From Tolypothrix tenuis PCC 7101 (GTDB taxonomy: Bacteria; Cyanobacteriota; Cyanobacteriia; Cyanobacteriales; Nostocaceae): a stretch of 64,000 nucleotides of DNA. Positions within the stretch are counted from its first letter, which is position 1, and each line of letters starts with the position of its first letter. A program made the translations under genes and the position numbers. Shown one piece after another: positions 18,787-27,790 of the stretch. The stretch covers positions 7,271,323-7,335,322 of the forward strand of contig NZ_AP018248.1 of NCBI RefSeq assembly GCF_002368295.1, given 5' to 3'. The notes under the pieces are model-generated. The model saw nothing but the letters and a program-made list of their open reading frames with translations, searched no databases and had not been told where the DNA came from.

Positions 18787-20898
18787 TTAGCTGTCTTCAT
18801 TGTTGTCATCGATGGCCGAGGAGCGACGACGACGGCGACGGCTAGCAGCAGTACTATTAGATTCCGTGGCTTCAGGTTCTTCTGCGATCGCAGTAAATCC
18901 TGGTGATTCAATAACTGGTTGGGGTGATGGTTTTGGCTCTACTTCAAGTTGTGATGTCGGTACTTTGATGGTGCTGACAGCAGTGCTGACTTTTTCAGTA
19001 GGGGTAGAATCAGAGGTAGATTCTGTAGTGGGAAGTTGTCCTGGTTGCACAATATTGATAATTACTGATTTCGGATTTTTCACTTCCCGATCCAGCTTCA
19101 CCAAGGGAGAAACACCCATCAAAGCAAAAACATCTTGTTCTTCATGGGTCATTTCTACAGTTCTAATTTCCGGTGGTTCTACCACTGGTTTGATTGGTTC
19201 TACTTTGGTAACTTTAGCCCGTTCTCCTCGATCACTCCAACCTTGTTTATTCAAGCTTGGTGGTGGTATCTCTGGTGCTGGCGCTAGTTCATTATCAGCA
19301 TCTAAGTCTAAGTCGGGGTCGTTGACAAAAGCGAGTGGATTGTTGACAATCCGACCTTCATCTTTGCCATTGGGCGCACCAATCCCAATGCGACTACGAC
19401 GGGTGCGGGTACGGCGCTTGTTATGATCGCTCAGTTCTTGATAGCTGGGATGATTGATTAAGTTGAGGGCACCCAAGTCAGAATCGTTATCAAATGTATC
19501 GCCAAATCCATCGTAGGTTTCCCGTGGATCGGGAATGCGGGCCACTGGCTGACGAGGTTCTCTGGCTTCCCGTGGTTCTCTCGCCTCTCTTGGTTCCCTA
19601 TTCGGCAGAGGGATAAAGCGTTCTGGTACTTCTGTGGGTATGGTGGGCAATCTACCTTCTAGTTCTCCCGGTAGACGCACAGTATGCCCTAAACCTCCAC
19701 AGGTCGGGCAAGTTTCACCAAATAATTCGTAAATATTTTGACCTTGGCGCTTACGGGTGAGTTCTACTAAACCCAGTTCAGTGAGTTGAGCAATTTGGGG
19801 ACGAGCTTTGTCTGCTTTCAGGGCTTTGTTAAAATGCTCCAGTACTTGCAGTTGATCGCGTCGTGATTCCATGTCAATGAAATCAACCACAATTACCCCA
19901 GCAATATTCCGCAGACGCATCTGCCGGGCAATTTCTGTAGCGGCTTCGCAGTTAGTCCACAGTACTGTTTCTCTGGCTGTTGCGGAACGTGTAAAGGAGC
20001 CGGAGTTAACATCTATGACTGTTAAGGCTTCGGTTGGCTCAATGATGATATAGCCACCAGAAGGTAAGTCTACTCTTGGTTTGAGGGCTTCTCGAATCGC
20101 GGCGTTAATTCGGAAGTATTCTAAAATTGGTGAGCGATCGCGGTGATGGTCAATTAACAATCCCTGCGGTGTTTGACCCCCACTCCAGTTTTGTAAATAC
20201 TGCTTGACGCGCTTCAAACCAGTACTAGAATCGACTACAATGCGATTCACATCCGCACCGTACATATCTCGCAGCACGCGTTGGATAAAGTCATCATCTC
20301 GATTCAGCAATGCTGGAGCGCGGGTGGATTGGGCTTCTTGTTGAATGGCTTCCCACTGCTTCTGCAATACTTCTAAATCTTCGATAATTGCTTCTTCTGG
20401 CTTACCTTCGGCCTCTGTGCGTACCAGTAAACCCATACCTGCGGGTTTGATCAAAATTGCTAATGCCCGCAGACGGTTACGCTCGCTTTCACTTTTAATC
20501 CGCCGAGATAAATTTACACCTCTACCATAGGGCATCAGGACTACGTAGCGTCCAGGCATGGTGATGTTACCTGTGAGCCTTGGCCCTTTTGTCCCCGTTG
20601 GCTCTTTCATTACCTGCACCAACACTTTTTGTTGTGGTGCTAATAATTCTGTGATTGCGGCGGCTGTGCGTTTCAGCTTTAATGGCCCTAAGTCAGTGAC
20701 ATGAATAAAGCCGTTACGCTCTGGATCGCCAATATTGACAAAAGCTGCGTCAATACCTGGTAGTACATTTTCTACCACTCCTAAGTAAATATCACCAATT
20801 TGGTGATGACCCGTGGCTACAACAAGTTCTTGTATTTGATCTTCCGAAAATACAGCAGCAATTTGATGCTGTTCCGCGATGATAATTTGCTTTGGCAT
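18787..20898 (-). CDS. rne: Ribonuclease E (cyanobacterial type)
   Basis: Endonuclease for mRNA decay and RNA processing. The 703-aa protein has the S1/RNase H-like core beginning MPKQIIIAEQHQ, the catalytic acids in TVIDVNSG and VVDFIDM, and the zinc-link Cys397 and Cys400 (CPTCGG). The C-terminal half is unstructured, with a REPREA-type short repeat near residues 430-445 and a tail with six arginines (687-692) followed by SSA. In cyanobacteria this Arg-rich nonapeptide binds polynucleotide phosphorylase. GAGGG lies before the start. A leader of about 555 bp separates it from the upstream gene; in Synechocystis the long rne leader mediates autoregulation. Confidence 0.96.
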   Translation of the reverse strand: MPKQIIIAEQHQIAAVFSEDQIQELVVATGHHQIGDIYLGVVENVLPGIDAAFVNIGDPERNGFIHVTDLGPLKLKRTAAAITELLAPQQKVLVQVMKEPTGTKGPRLTGNITMPGRYVVLMPYGRGVNLSRRIKSESERNRLRALAILIKPAGMGLLVRTEAEGKPEEAIIEDLEVLQKQWEAIQQEAQSTRAPALLNRDDDFIQRVLRDMYGADVNRIVVDSSTGLKRVKQYLQNWSGGQTPQGLLIDHHRDRSPILEYFRINAAIREALKPRVDLPSGGYIIIEPTEALTVIDVNSGSFTRSATARETVLWTNCEAATEIARQMRLRNIAGVIVVDFIDMESRRDQLQVLEHFNKALKADKARPQIAQLTELGLVELTRKRQGQNIYELFGETCPTCGGLGHTVRLPGELEGRLPTIPTEVPERFIPLPNREPREAREPREAREPRQPVARIPDPRETYDGFGDTFDNDSDLGALNLINHPSYQELSDHNKRRTRTRRSRIGIGAPNGKDEGRIVNNPLAFVNDPDLDLDADNELAPAPEIPPPSLNKQGWSDRGERAKVTKVEPIKPVVEPPEIRTVEMTHEEQDVFALMGVSPLVKLDREVKNPKSVIINIVQPGQLPTTESTSDSTPTEKVSTAVSTIKVPTSQLEVEPKPSPQPVIESPGFTAIAEEPEATESNSTAASRRRRRRSSAIDDNNEDS

Positions 20899-21453
20899 TC
20901 AATTCCCTCAAAAATTCGTTGCACCGATGGGTAAAGGAGGTTTTTTTAGCCTCTCTCCCCTGCAAGCCCCAAAAGGTGCAGCTGATAATAATAATTGTGA
21001 ATTTAAGCTCCCAGTTAAAGAGCTATGGATACTGTGATTGCGTTTACACGCCTGATTATTCCAGAAAGGCTGCATATGTTTAAGCAATTTCATCAACCAT
21101 CTATGGTTGATTTTTGATGCTATACCTTCACCATTGAAAGATTAGGTATTCAGCAGTTGTTTAAAAAGCATAGAGGAAGAGTTGCCGACGGAGCCTATTG
21201 TGAGTTACTGATTCACACGGTAGCTATAGAGAGAGTGTGTTCTTTAACCTGCCTCAGTTTATCCGGGATAAAATCCTAGAAGTTGCACTCTCATATCTTT
21301 GCTTTTGCTCCCTGAGTATCAGGGTTGTGAACCAGCTGATTCAATGCAGCGCCAGAAAATTTCTCTTCACCCCATTCTAACGCAACCTTGCCAAAAATCA
21401 ATTCCCACGATGTATGATGTCAGGGCAACTACTAGCCAGTTGCCCTTGACGGA
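20899..21453 (-). promoter_or_regulatory. Long rne leader with hairpin and anti-Shine-Dalgarno-like tract
   Basis: No gene is visible. Read on the minus strand, the leader contains a perfect 8-bp hairpin (21093-21100 and 21103-21110, 2-nt loop) and, about 35 nt before the rne start, the sequence ACCTCCTTTACC (20934-20945), which matches the 3' end of 16S rRNA and is complementary to ribosome binding sites. It could pair with the GAGGG before rne. The rne promoter must also lie here. Confidence 0.5.
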
Positions 21454-24066
21454 TTATATACCCAAAACGAGCCGATTGCGCTGGATATGCCAGAGATGAA
21501 ATTCTGTGTTAGCTACATTTTCTAGCATAAACAGGATTTGTTCTGGACGCAACAGCACTCCATCGGGGCGACAGATACCTAGATAACGCAAGGTAACTGT
21601 AGGCTCTGGCTGATTAGTGTTAGTTACGACTAATTCTAGTTCCAACAAGCGATCGCGCAGATTTACTATTTGGTGTTTACCAGACTTGGTAATTTGTTCC
21701 CAGAGAATTTCTGTTTTGGTTTGAATTTGCTCAATCCAGCTTTGCCATTGTGTAGGTGTGGCTTCCCCGGTGACAGAAACAGTAATTAAATATTCTGCTG
21801 CTTCTATAATTTGGCTAGCTGCTGGAGCTTTTAAATCCAATTCCTTGACATCATATATAGGTATATCTGGGGGTAACTCCTTCGCTAAATTTGCTTGGAA
21901 TGCCTTGACATCTACTGGCACAGTTAGCTCAAAATCCACAATTTCACCTGTGCTTGTAGCTCCTAAAGCTAAAGCATTAGCCACAGAAATCCGGGGATGA
22001 GGATGAAAACCACCAGTAAAAGAGACTGGTAAGCTGGCTCTTCGCACTACTCTATCGAATAGACGCATCAAATCTAAATGGCTGACTAAAGCCATGTCTT
22101 TCTGCTTACCGAACCAGACTCGCACGCGTTGGACTCTAGCGGTATTTGGTACAAATTCCCCAGCAAATTCTGGGACTGCTGGTGGCTCAATGACAATATT
22201 ATGTCCAAAATCGGTGCCACAGACACCACAGTGAGAACACCCGTCAAAAGAGCAATCAGGAACGATTGCGGCTTCTAAGGCCCGTTGCAGGTCTTCTTTG
22301 AGCCACTTTTTGTCAATTCCTGTATCAACGTGCTCCCAGGGGAGAGGAGCATCAAGGGAAGGAGACAATCCCACTTCACTGCTTTGCTCCTGGGTGGTGG
22401 CAAATAAATTCCATTCACCCTGTTCCACTTGACGGTATTTCCAGTCTAAACCTGCTTGCGCGATCGCGCTTCCCCAAGCTGCAAACGCTTTGTCCATACT
22501 TTCATACCAGGAATCCATACCTGCACCCAATTCCCACGCTCGGCGGAGAACTTTTCCTAAACTGCGATCGCCTCTCCCTATAAAGTCTTCCATTGCCGAC
22601 AGCCGCACATCAGTAAAATTTACTTTTACTCCTCTAATGCGGCGGAATTCTTGTCTGAGTAATTTTTGCTTACGTTGAAATTCAGCGGTAGAAACTGAAT
22701 GCCATTGGAATGGTGTATGGGGCTTAGGGGTAAAGTTAGAAATTGTCAAGTTAAAATTTAACGGTCTTCTGCCCTGACCGCGACATTCCCTTTGTAACCA
22801 ACTCACCGTTTCGGCAATACCAATCACATCGGCATCTGTCTCACCTGGTAAGCCGATCATAAAATACAACTTGATTTTATCCCAGCCTTGCTCCCAAGCT
22901 GTTTTTACACCCCTAAGCAGTTCTTCATTGGTCAAACCTTTATTGACAATGTCCCGCATTCTCTGGGTGCCGGCTTCTGGAGCAAAAGTTAGCCCTGATT
23001 GTCTGGTTCCGCCTAGAATATTGGCAATATTTTCATCAAATCTATCTACTCGTTGGCTAGGGAGAGACAGAGTAATATTTTCATTTTTTAAACGATTTTT
23101 AATTTCCATCCCTACTGCTGGTAGGGATAAATAATCTGAACAACTCAGGGATAGGAGGGAAAACTCATTGTAACCAGTCGCCCGCATTCCCTGTTCAATG
23201 GCTTCTACTACCTTGTCTGGTGCTACGTCCCGCGCTGGCCGGGTAAGCATTCCTGGTTGACAAAAGCGACAACCGCGAGTGCAACCACGGCGAATTTCAA
23301 TTGTTAAGCGATCATGTACTGTCTCAACATAGGGTACTAGCCCTATGGAATAAGCAGGTATGGGTGTAGCCACCCGTCTGAGAATTCGCTTGGGGAAATG
23401 ATCTGCTACAGGATGGACTGAACCATCCGCCGCCATTTGGTAAAACTGCGGGACATATACCCCTGGGATTTGAGCTAAGTCCAGCAGTAATTCTCTGCGG
23501 CTCAAAAGAGCTTGTTTACCTTCTTCCAAGACTAAACCAATTTCTGGCAGTAGTTCCTCGCCATCGCCCAGGGCAATAAAGTCGAAGAAGTCTGTGTAAG
23601 GTTCTGGATTAGAGGTTGCTGTTTGTCCTCCCGCGAAAATCAGGGGGTAATTACCTGCTGCGCGTTCTTCCCAGGTGAGGGGTATACCTGCCAAATCCAA
23701 CATTTCTAAAATATTGGTGGCTCCCAGTTCGTAACTCAGACTAAACCCTAAAACGTCAAATTCTGTCAGCGATCGCTTCGACTCTACTGCAAACAATGGT
23801 GTGTTTGTTGCTCTGAGTTTAGCTGACAGATCGGTCCCAGGGAGGTATGCGCGATCGCATAACTGCCTCGGCTGGGCATTGAGGATGTTATAGAGAATGA
23901 TATGTCCTAAGTTGGAGGCTCCGACTTCATATACTTCTGGGTAAGTGAGCACCCAACGTATTGATGCCGTGTCCCAAGGTTTATGTACTGCTAAACGCTC
24001 ATTACCTAAGTAACGCGCTGGTTTTAAAATATCCGGTGTGATTAACTTTTCAACTGCAACAGCCAC
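21454..24066 (-). CDS. TIGR03960-type B12-binding radical SAM protein with C-terminal DUF2344 domain
   Basis: An 870-aa two-part protein. The N-terminal part has a B12-binding-like region and a radical SAM core with the cluster cysteines Cys262, Cys266 and Cys269 in RRGCTRGCRFCQPG. The C-terminal part, from about residue 640, is the DUF2344 (TIGR03936) domain with SHLDLMRLFDRVVRR and GGFHPHPRISVA. A CSFDGCSHCGVCG cysteine cluster lies between the two. The reaction is not known; the gene is very often found just upstream of rne in cyanobacteria, which hints at an RNA-related role. It starts at a GTG. Confidence 0.88.
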   Translation of the reverse strand: MAVAVEKLITPDILKPARYLGNERLAVHKPWDTASIRWVLTYPEVYEVGASNLGHIILYNILNAQPRQLCDRAYLPGTDLSAKLRATNTPLFAVESKRSLTEFDVLGFSLSYELGATNILEMLDLAGIPLTWEERAAGNYPLIFAGGQTATSNPEPYTDFFDFIALGDGEELLPEIGLVLEEGKQALLSRRELLLDLAQIPGVYVPQFYQMAADGSVHPVADHFPKRILRRVATPIPAYSIGLVPYVETVHDRLTIEIRRGCTRGCRFCQPGMLTRPARDVAPDKVVEAIEQGMRATGYNEFSLLSLSCSDYLSLPAVGMEIKNRLKNENITLSLPSQRVDRFDENIANILGGTRQSGLTFAPEAGTQRMRDIVNKGLTNEELLRGVKTAWEQGWDKIKLYFMIGLPGETDADVIGIAETVSWLQRECRGQGRRPLNFNLTISNFTPKPHTPFQWHSVSTAEFQRKQKLLRQEFRRIRGVKVNFTDVRLSAMEDFIGRGDRSLGKVLRRAWELGAGMDSWYESMDKAFAAWGSAIAQAGLDWKYRQVEQGEWNLFATTQEQSSEVGLSPSLDAPLPWEHVDTGIDKKWLKEDLQRALEAAIVPDCSFDGCSHCGVCGTDFGHNIVIEPPAVPEFAGEFVPNTARVQRVRVWFGKQKDMALVSHLDLMRLFDRVVRRASLPVSFTGGFHPHPRISVANALALGATSTGEIVDFELTVPVDVKAFQANLAKELPPDIPIYDVKELDLKAPAASQIIEAAEYLITVSVTGEATPTQWQSWIEQIQTKTEILWEQITKSGKHQIVNLRDRLLELELVVTNTNQPEPTVTLRYLGICRPDGVLLRPEQILFMLENVANTEFHLWHIQRNRLVLGI

Positions 24067-24249
24067 TGTGCTATCTTCTAGCTACCTTAATTACAGCTAC
24101 TCACCTCCAACATTAGCATTGATTAGGTCTTTCTACAGAATTGTTTATCGCAACTTACAATTCCGTTACAAAGTTGTCTGCCCACCTCACCCTCAACAGC
24201 AGCATTGCTTAAATATTGTGAAGTCAAGCTGCTGCACATTAGGGCGACC

Positions 24250-24552
24250 TTAAACGATTTCAAATACTTGATCGAGCTGTGTTAATTCAAAAATAATTCT
24301 AATTGACGGAGACACAGAGCCAAGTTGGAGACTTCGTCCTAAACTCCCAGCCAGTTTCAGCGCAGATACTAATGCCATCAACCCTGCACTGTCTAATGAT
24401 TCTACTGCTGCCAAATCCACTAACAAGATAGAAGTATCATCTTGTGTCAACGCTGTAGTTAGATCCCGCTTAAATTCTAAAGCGTTAGCGGCATTAAGGC
24501 AGCCTTGAGGACGAATCAATGTAACTTTTGGACATTTAAGTACCGCTTGCAT
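24250..24552 (-). CDS. STAS-domain anti-sigma factor antagonist-like protein
   Basis: A 100-aa single STAS domain. The segment VDLAAVESLDSAGLMALVSAL carries the D-S-x-G site that is phosphorylated in SpoIIAA-type antagonists, so it is probably switched by a partner kinase or phosphatase. No such partner is adjacent. AGGA lies 7 nt before the ATG. The upstream intergenic region is shared with the divergent 65-aa gene. Confidence 0.9.
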   Translation of the reverse strand: MQAVLKCPKVTLIRPQGCLNAANALEFKRDLTTALTQDDTSILLVDLAAVESLDSAGLMALVSALKLAGSLGRSLQLGSVSPSIRIIFELTQLDQVFEIV

Positions 24553-25023
24553 AATGAAATCCTAATTTAAAGTTATTGAACCTTAAAGCTTAGATGTATT
24601 TGAACATAAACTTTTTTTCATAACATCGACCATTTGTCTTATGTTTCTTTGCTAAATCTTTATAGGTCTTCTACCTCTATTTAAAGATTGTTGTAATTAT
24701 TAGTTAAAATGTATGTATATATACTTTTTTTTCATCCAAGTTCAAAAACAATCAACATAGCAATTCCAAGAGCAAAATCAATCTCCGTAGCTATGCTGAG
24801 ACTGTTGATTTTATCTATAGCTAAGGATGATGTATATTAACGTTTGGTCACTAGTAAAAGTCCCCAGTCTTCACTCTGTTAGCCGCAGATACTAGCTTTC
24901 ATCTTTTCCTACTTTTACCAGGTCTTTGTGATCTAGATCACACAAAATTAGGCATCTGGATCACTTTTTATACCAAACTTTATCTTGGATAATTAACAGC
25001 AAATACAAATTGGCTAAGTCTTT
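24553..25023. promoter_or_regulatory. Divergent control region between the STAS gene and the 65-aa gene
   Basis: This AT-rich region of 471 bp holds an imperfect hairpin (AAAATCAATCTC ... GAGACTGTTGATTTT, about 24774-24815), a GTA-N8-TAC match at 24711-24724 within alternating AT sequence, and the CRP-type palindrome listed separately. Confidence 0.5.
24927..24942 (+). promoter_or_regulatory. Perfect CRP-type binding palindrome
   Basis: TGTGATCTAGATCACA is a perfect 16-bp palindrome identical to the core of the E. coli CRP consensus and fits the TGTGA-N6-TCACA sites of cyanobacterial cAMP receptor proteins (SyCRP1, AnCrpA). A second half-like copy ATCTGGATCAC follows at 24954-24964. Its centre is about 89 bp before the 65-aa gene; the STAS gene is about 375 bp away on the other side. 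Confidence 0.8.
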
Positions 25024-25221
25024 ATGAGAACTAGACATGCTATTCGTCAATTGGTAGAAAAAGCCCTTTATATTAAAAAATTAACTCCTGAAATTGAAGA
25101 TGAAATCAATTCAGAATTAACAGAAATGGGTTACATATCTGACGTTGATTATGAAGCTTTGGAGTTATTAATGGCAGAGATGGATGCAGGCCGAATTAAA
25201 TTAGTTCCTAGCTTAGGTTAG
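25024..25221 (+). CDS. Small conserved acidic protein, function unknown
   Basis: 65 aa, mostly helical by composition, beginning MRTRHAIRQLVEKAL, with a central GYISDVDYEALELLMAEMD segment rich in acidic residues and ending KLVPS. I recall similar short proteins in other Nostocales but no function. The codons and acidic pattern look like a real gene, and a CRP-type palindrome upstream supports expression. There is no membrane segment or cysteine. Confidence 0.75.
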   Translation: MRTRHAIRQLVEKALYIKKLTPEIEDEINSELTEMGYISDVDYEALELLMAEMDAGRIKLVPSLG

Positions 25222-25574
25222 TAACAACAATCGCTGAGAATTGCTGCTTTTGCCTCTATCTAGAGCTATATAAATTAAGAATATTTCCGAGAATTGTAAG
25301 ACTGCAGCCTTGACAAATAGTACAGCTTGGTAAAATCAAAGCTACCTTAACCTACCTAGGGAAACGTTTAAGCGCGAATGGTCAGCATATCCACGGCTAC
25401 GAATTGCTGAAGCAGCTTGATTTTTTAACTTTTGATGTTGGTCTGTCACCGCAGCGATACCAGCATAACGCCCTTAGCTTGACGTTATTTTTGCGTGAGT
25501 TGAAGATTTCTTTACCTACTCTGGCGTAAACTGTGCTAATGAGCATCAAAAATTTGCATTAATAGTAAGTCGCC
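25222..25574 (+). other. Spacer upstream of the aminotransferase gene
   Basis: There is no gene in these 353 bp. TTGACA at 25310-25315 is followed by TAAAAT at 25331-25336, but the 15-nt spacer is short, so this is only a weak promoter candidate. No repeat was recognised. Confidence 0.35.
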
Positions 25575-26750
25575 ATGCAGTTCGCTAAACGCCTAGAAAA
25601 AATTCCTCCCTATCTGTTCGCTGAAATTAACCGCAAACGGCATGAACTCGAAGCTAAGGGAGTTGATATCATCAATTTGGCGATAGGCGATCCAGATAAG
25701 CCAACTCCGGCTCATATTCTCCAAGCAATGCATGAGGCGATAGATGACGCTGCTACCCATAACTATCCACCGTATCAAGGTACTCAAGAATTTCGGGAAG
25801 CAGCCGCTAAATGGATGGAACGTCGGTTTGGTGTGACCGACTTAAATCCAAATACAGAGGTTGTGTGTTCGATTGGTTCTAAAGAAGCGATTCACAACAC
25901 CTTTTTAGCTTTTGTCGAAGCAGGAGACTATACCCTCATACCCGATCCTGGTTACCCTGTGTACCGAACTGCAACATTATTTGCTGGTGGTGAGCCTTAT
26001 ACAATGCCTCTGAAGGCAGAAAATAAATTTTTGCCTGACTTGAATATGATTCCAGAGAAAATTGCCCATAAGACGAAACTGTTATGGATAAATTATCCTA
26101 ATAATCCGACAGGGGCAATAGCAACACTAGATTTTTTCGCAGAATTAGTAGCTTTCTGCAAGCAGTACGATATTTTGCTCTGCCATGACAACGCTTACTC
26201 AGAAATGGCATACGATGGCTACAAACCGCCCAGTGTGCTACAGGTTCCAGGAGCTAAAGATGTAGCCATCGAGTTTCACAGTCTGTCTAAGTCCTACAAC
26301 ATGACAGGCTGGCGGATTGGTTTTGCGGTTGGTAATCCGATTGGGATTAAAGGCTTAACCCAGGTGAAAAGCAACGTCGATTCTGGGGTATTTAAAGCAA
26401 TTCAACAAAGTGGGATCGCAGCCTATTCTACCAATGAAGCAGAATTACAATCTCTCATCTCCGTTTACCAAAATCGCCGAGACATTATTGTCAAAGGGTT
26501 GCAATCTCTAGGCTGGCCAATTGAGCCTCCACAAGCAACTCTTTACGTCTGGGTTTCAGTTCCCCCAGGATATACATCCACAGAGTTTGTCACCCTGTTA
26601 CTTGACAAATGCGGCATTCTTGTGCCTCCTGGTAACGGTTATGGCGCATCTGGAGAAGGCTTTTTCCGGATAGCCTTAACCATACCCGATGAGCGAATGC
26701 ATGAAGCAATTCAACGCTTAAAGGATGCGGGGATTAGATATGAAGCATAA
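25575..26750 (+). CDS. dapL: LL-diaminopimelate aminotransferase-type class I/II PLP aminotransferase
   Basis: A 391-aa fold-type I PLP enzyme. It has the N-terminal arm MQFAKRLEKIPPYLFAEINRK, the NPPYQGTQEFREA substrate loop, the NYPNNPTGA motif and the PLP lysine Lys239 in SLSKSYNMTGWR. These match the shorter DapL/DapC group that transfers an amino group from glutamate to tetrahydrodipicolinate, giving LL-diaminopimelate for lysine and peptidoglycan. Cyanobacteria can carry more than one member, so another 2-oxo acid could be the true substrate. It stands alone. Confidence 0.85.
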   Translation: MQFAKRLEKIPPYLFAEINRKRHELEAKGVDIINLAIGDPDKPTPAHILQAMHEAIDDAATHNYPPYQGTQEFREAAAKWMERRFGVTDLNPNTEVVCSIGSKEAIHNTFLAFVEAGDYTLIPDPGYPVYRTATLFAGGEPYTMPLKAENKFLPDLNMIPEKIAHKTKLLWINYPNNPTGAIATLDFFAELVAFCKQYDILLCHDNAYSEMAYDGYKPPSVLQVPGAKDVAIEFHSLSKSYNMTGWRIGFAVGNPIGIKGLTQVKSNVDSGVFKAIQQSGIAAYSTNEAELQSLISVYQNRRDIIVKGLQSLGWPIEPPQATLYVWVSVPPGYTSTEFVTLLLDKCGILVPPGNGYGASGEGFFRIALTIPDERMHEAIQRLKDAGIRYEA

Positions 26751-26753
26751 GGG

Positions 26754-26790
26754 TATTGGTAATGGGTAATTGGTAATTGGTAATTGGTGT
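26754..26790. repeat. TTGGTAA heptamer STRR array
   Basis: Five or so degenerate tandem copies of TTGGTAA/TGGGTAA lie directly after the aminotransferase stop, the same family as at 9291-9326. Confidence 0.8.
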
Positions 26791-26862
26791 TGGGTGTTTG
26801 GGGTTTGCCATTAAGTATTTCTCCCCTGCTCCCTGCCCCCTTACCTCATCTTCCTCATCTCT

Positions 26863-27210
26863 CTACCCCTTAGCCCCTTCCTGCCATACTAAGTGAATAA
26901 ACTGATGCAGTTGCTGCTTGGCTAGTGCGTCAGGTTCTGTTTTGGGTTCTTTCGCTAAAACCTGACTTAATACCGTAATAACTTCTGTGTCTAAGGCTGG
27001 TTGAAATAAATTTACAGGCCATAGCAAATCAGATGCATCCCGTAAGTCAGTGATTTGCGGCGGTTCTGTAAAAAAATCGACCAGCACTAAAGGACGTACC
27101 CAGCACAACTGGCGCGAAACCACGACTTGAATGACTTCTGCATATAAATTCTTGTCGCCATGTTTTAACGAAACAATTTGTCCTGATTGAAATTCCAGGC
27201 TTATCTCCAT
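26863..27210 (-). CDS. Hypothetical cyanobacterial protein
   Basis: A 115-aa protein that I do not recognise by family name. The front half (SLEFQSGQIVSLKHGDKNLYAEVIQVV) looks like a small beta-barrel of the KOW/SH3 sort, and the back half (KQQLHQFIHLVWQEG) is helical. There is no signal peptide or membrane segment. The start is placed at the second Met (27210), two codons inside the longest frame. It is divergent from clpS with a 234-bp spacer. Confidence 0.65.
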   Translation of the reverse strand: MEISLEFQSGQIVSLKHGDKNLYAEVIQVVVSRQLCWVRPLVLVDFFTEPPQITDLRDASDLLWPVNLFQPALDTEVITVLSQVLAKEPKTEPDALAKQQLHQFIHLVWQEGAKG

Positions 27211-27444
27211 AATCAAGCAGCTTAAAGCAGCAGGAATAATATTGTAGTTTTCTTCATGGTAAAACTGAGATGGCGCTACAGCTGCAACCTGAAGGTAACA
27301 CCATGACAGCTACAATTTTTTAGACCTCGATTTCGCAATCAAACTCAGTCTGAATATAAATGTTATAAAATAGGTGAATAACTGTTAAGCGATCGCAAGA
27401 CAGATACTCTGTTGTAGTAAATCAACCAAGAAAGAGCAAGAGCC

Positions 27445-27726
27445 GTGTCAGTCGAAACCATTGAGAAGCGTTCCACAACCCGCAAGCTCGCGCCTCAGTA
27501 TCGCGTTTTGCTCCATAATGACGACTACAACTCTATGGAGTACGTGGTACAGGTACTAATGACCACAGTGCCGAGCATCACCCAGCCCCAGGCTATTAGC
27601 ATTATGATGGAAGCCCACACTAACGGGCTAGCTTTAGTGATTACTTGCGCTCAGGAACATGCTGAGTTCTACTGTGAAACTTTGAAAAGTCACGGTTTGA
27701 GTAGCACTATTGAACCTGATGAATAA
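27445..27726 (+). CDS. clpS: ATP-dependent Clp protease adaptor ClpS
   Basis: A 93-aa adaptor that binds N-end-rule substrates and docks on the ClpC/ClpA N-domain. It has the YRVLLHNDDYNSMEYVVQVL core, where the HNDD stretch forms the specificity pocket, and the second conserved block ALVITCAQEHAEFYCETLKSHGL. The flexible N-terminus is about 20 residues. The start codon is a GTG at 27445. Cyanobacteria often carry two ClpS paralogues; this one has the canonical pocket. Confidence 0.95.
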   Translation: MSVETIEKRSTTRKLAPQYRVLLHNDDYNSMEYVVQVLMTTVPSITQPQAISIMMEAHTNGLALVITCAQEHAEFYCETLKSHGLSSTIEPDE

Positions 27727-27790
27727 TCATACGTCATCAATTATGAGTCTCAATTTACAATGTTGACTTGTAACTGTTGACTGATTTTAC

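Noticed and set aside
24711..24724. GTA-N8-TAC sequence between the STAS gene and the 65-aa gene
   Set aside because: It lies in alternating AT sequence where such matches arise easily, and no TAN3T box lies 20-24 nt away on either strand.
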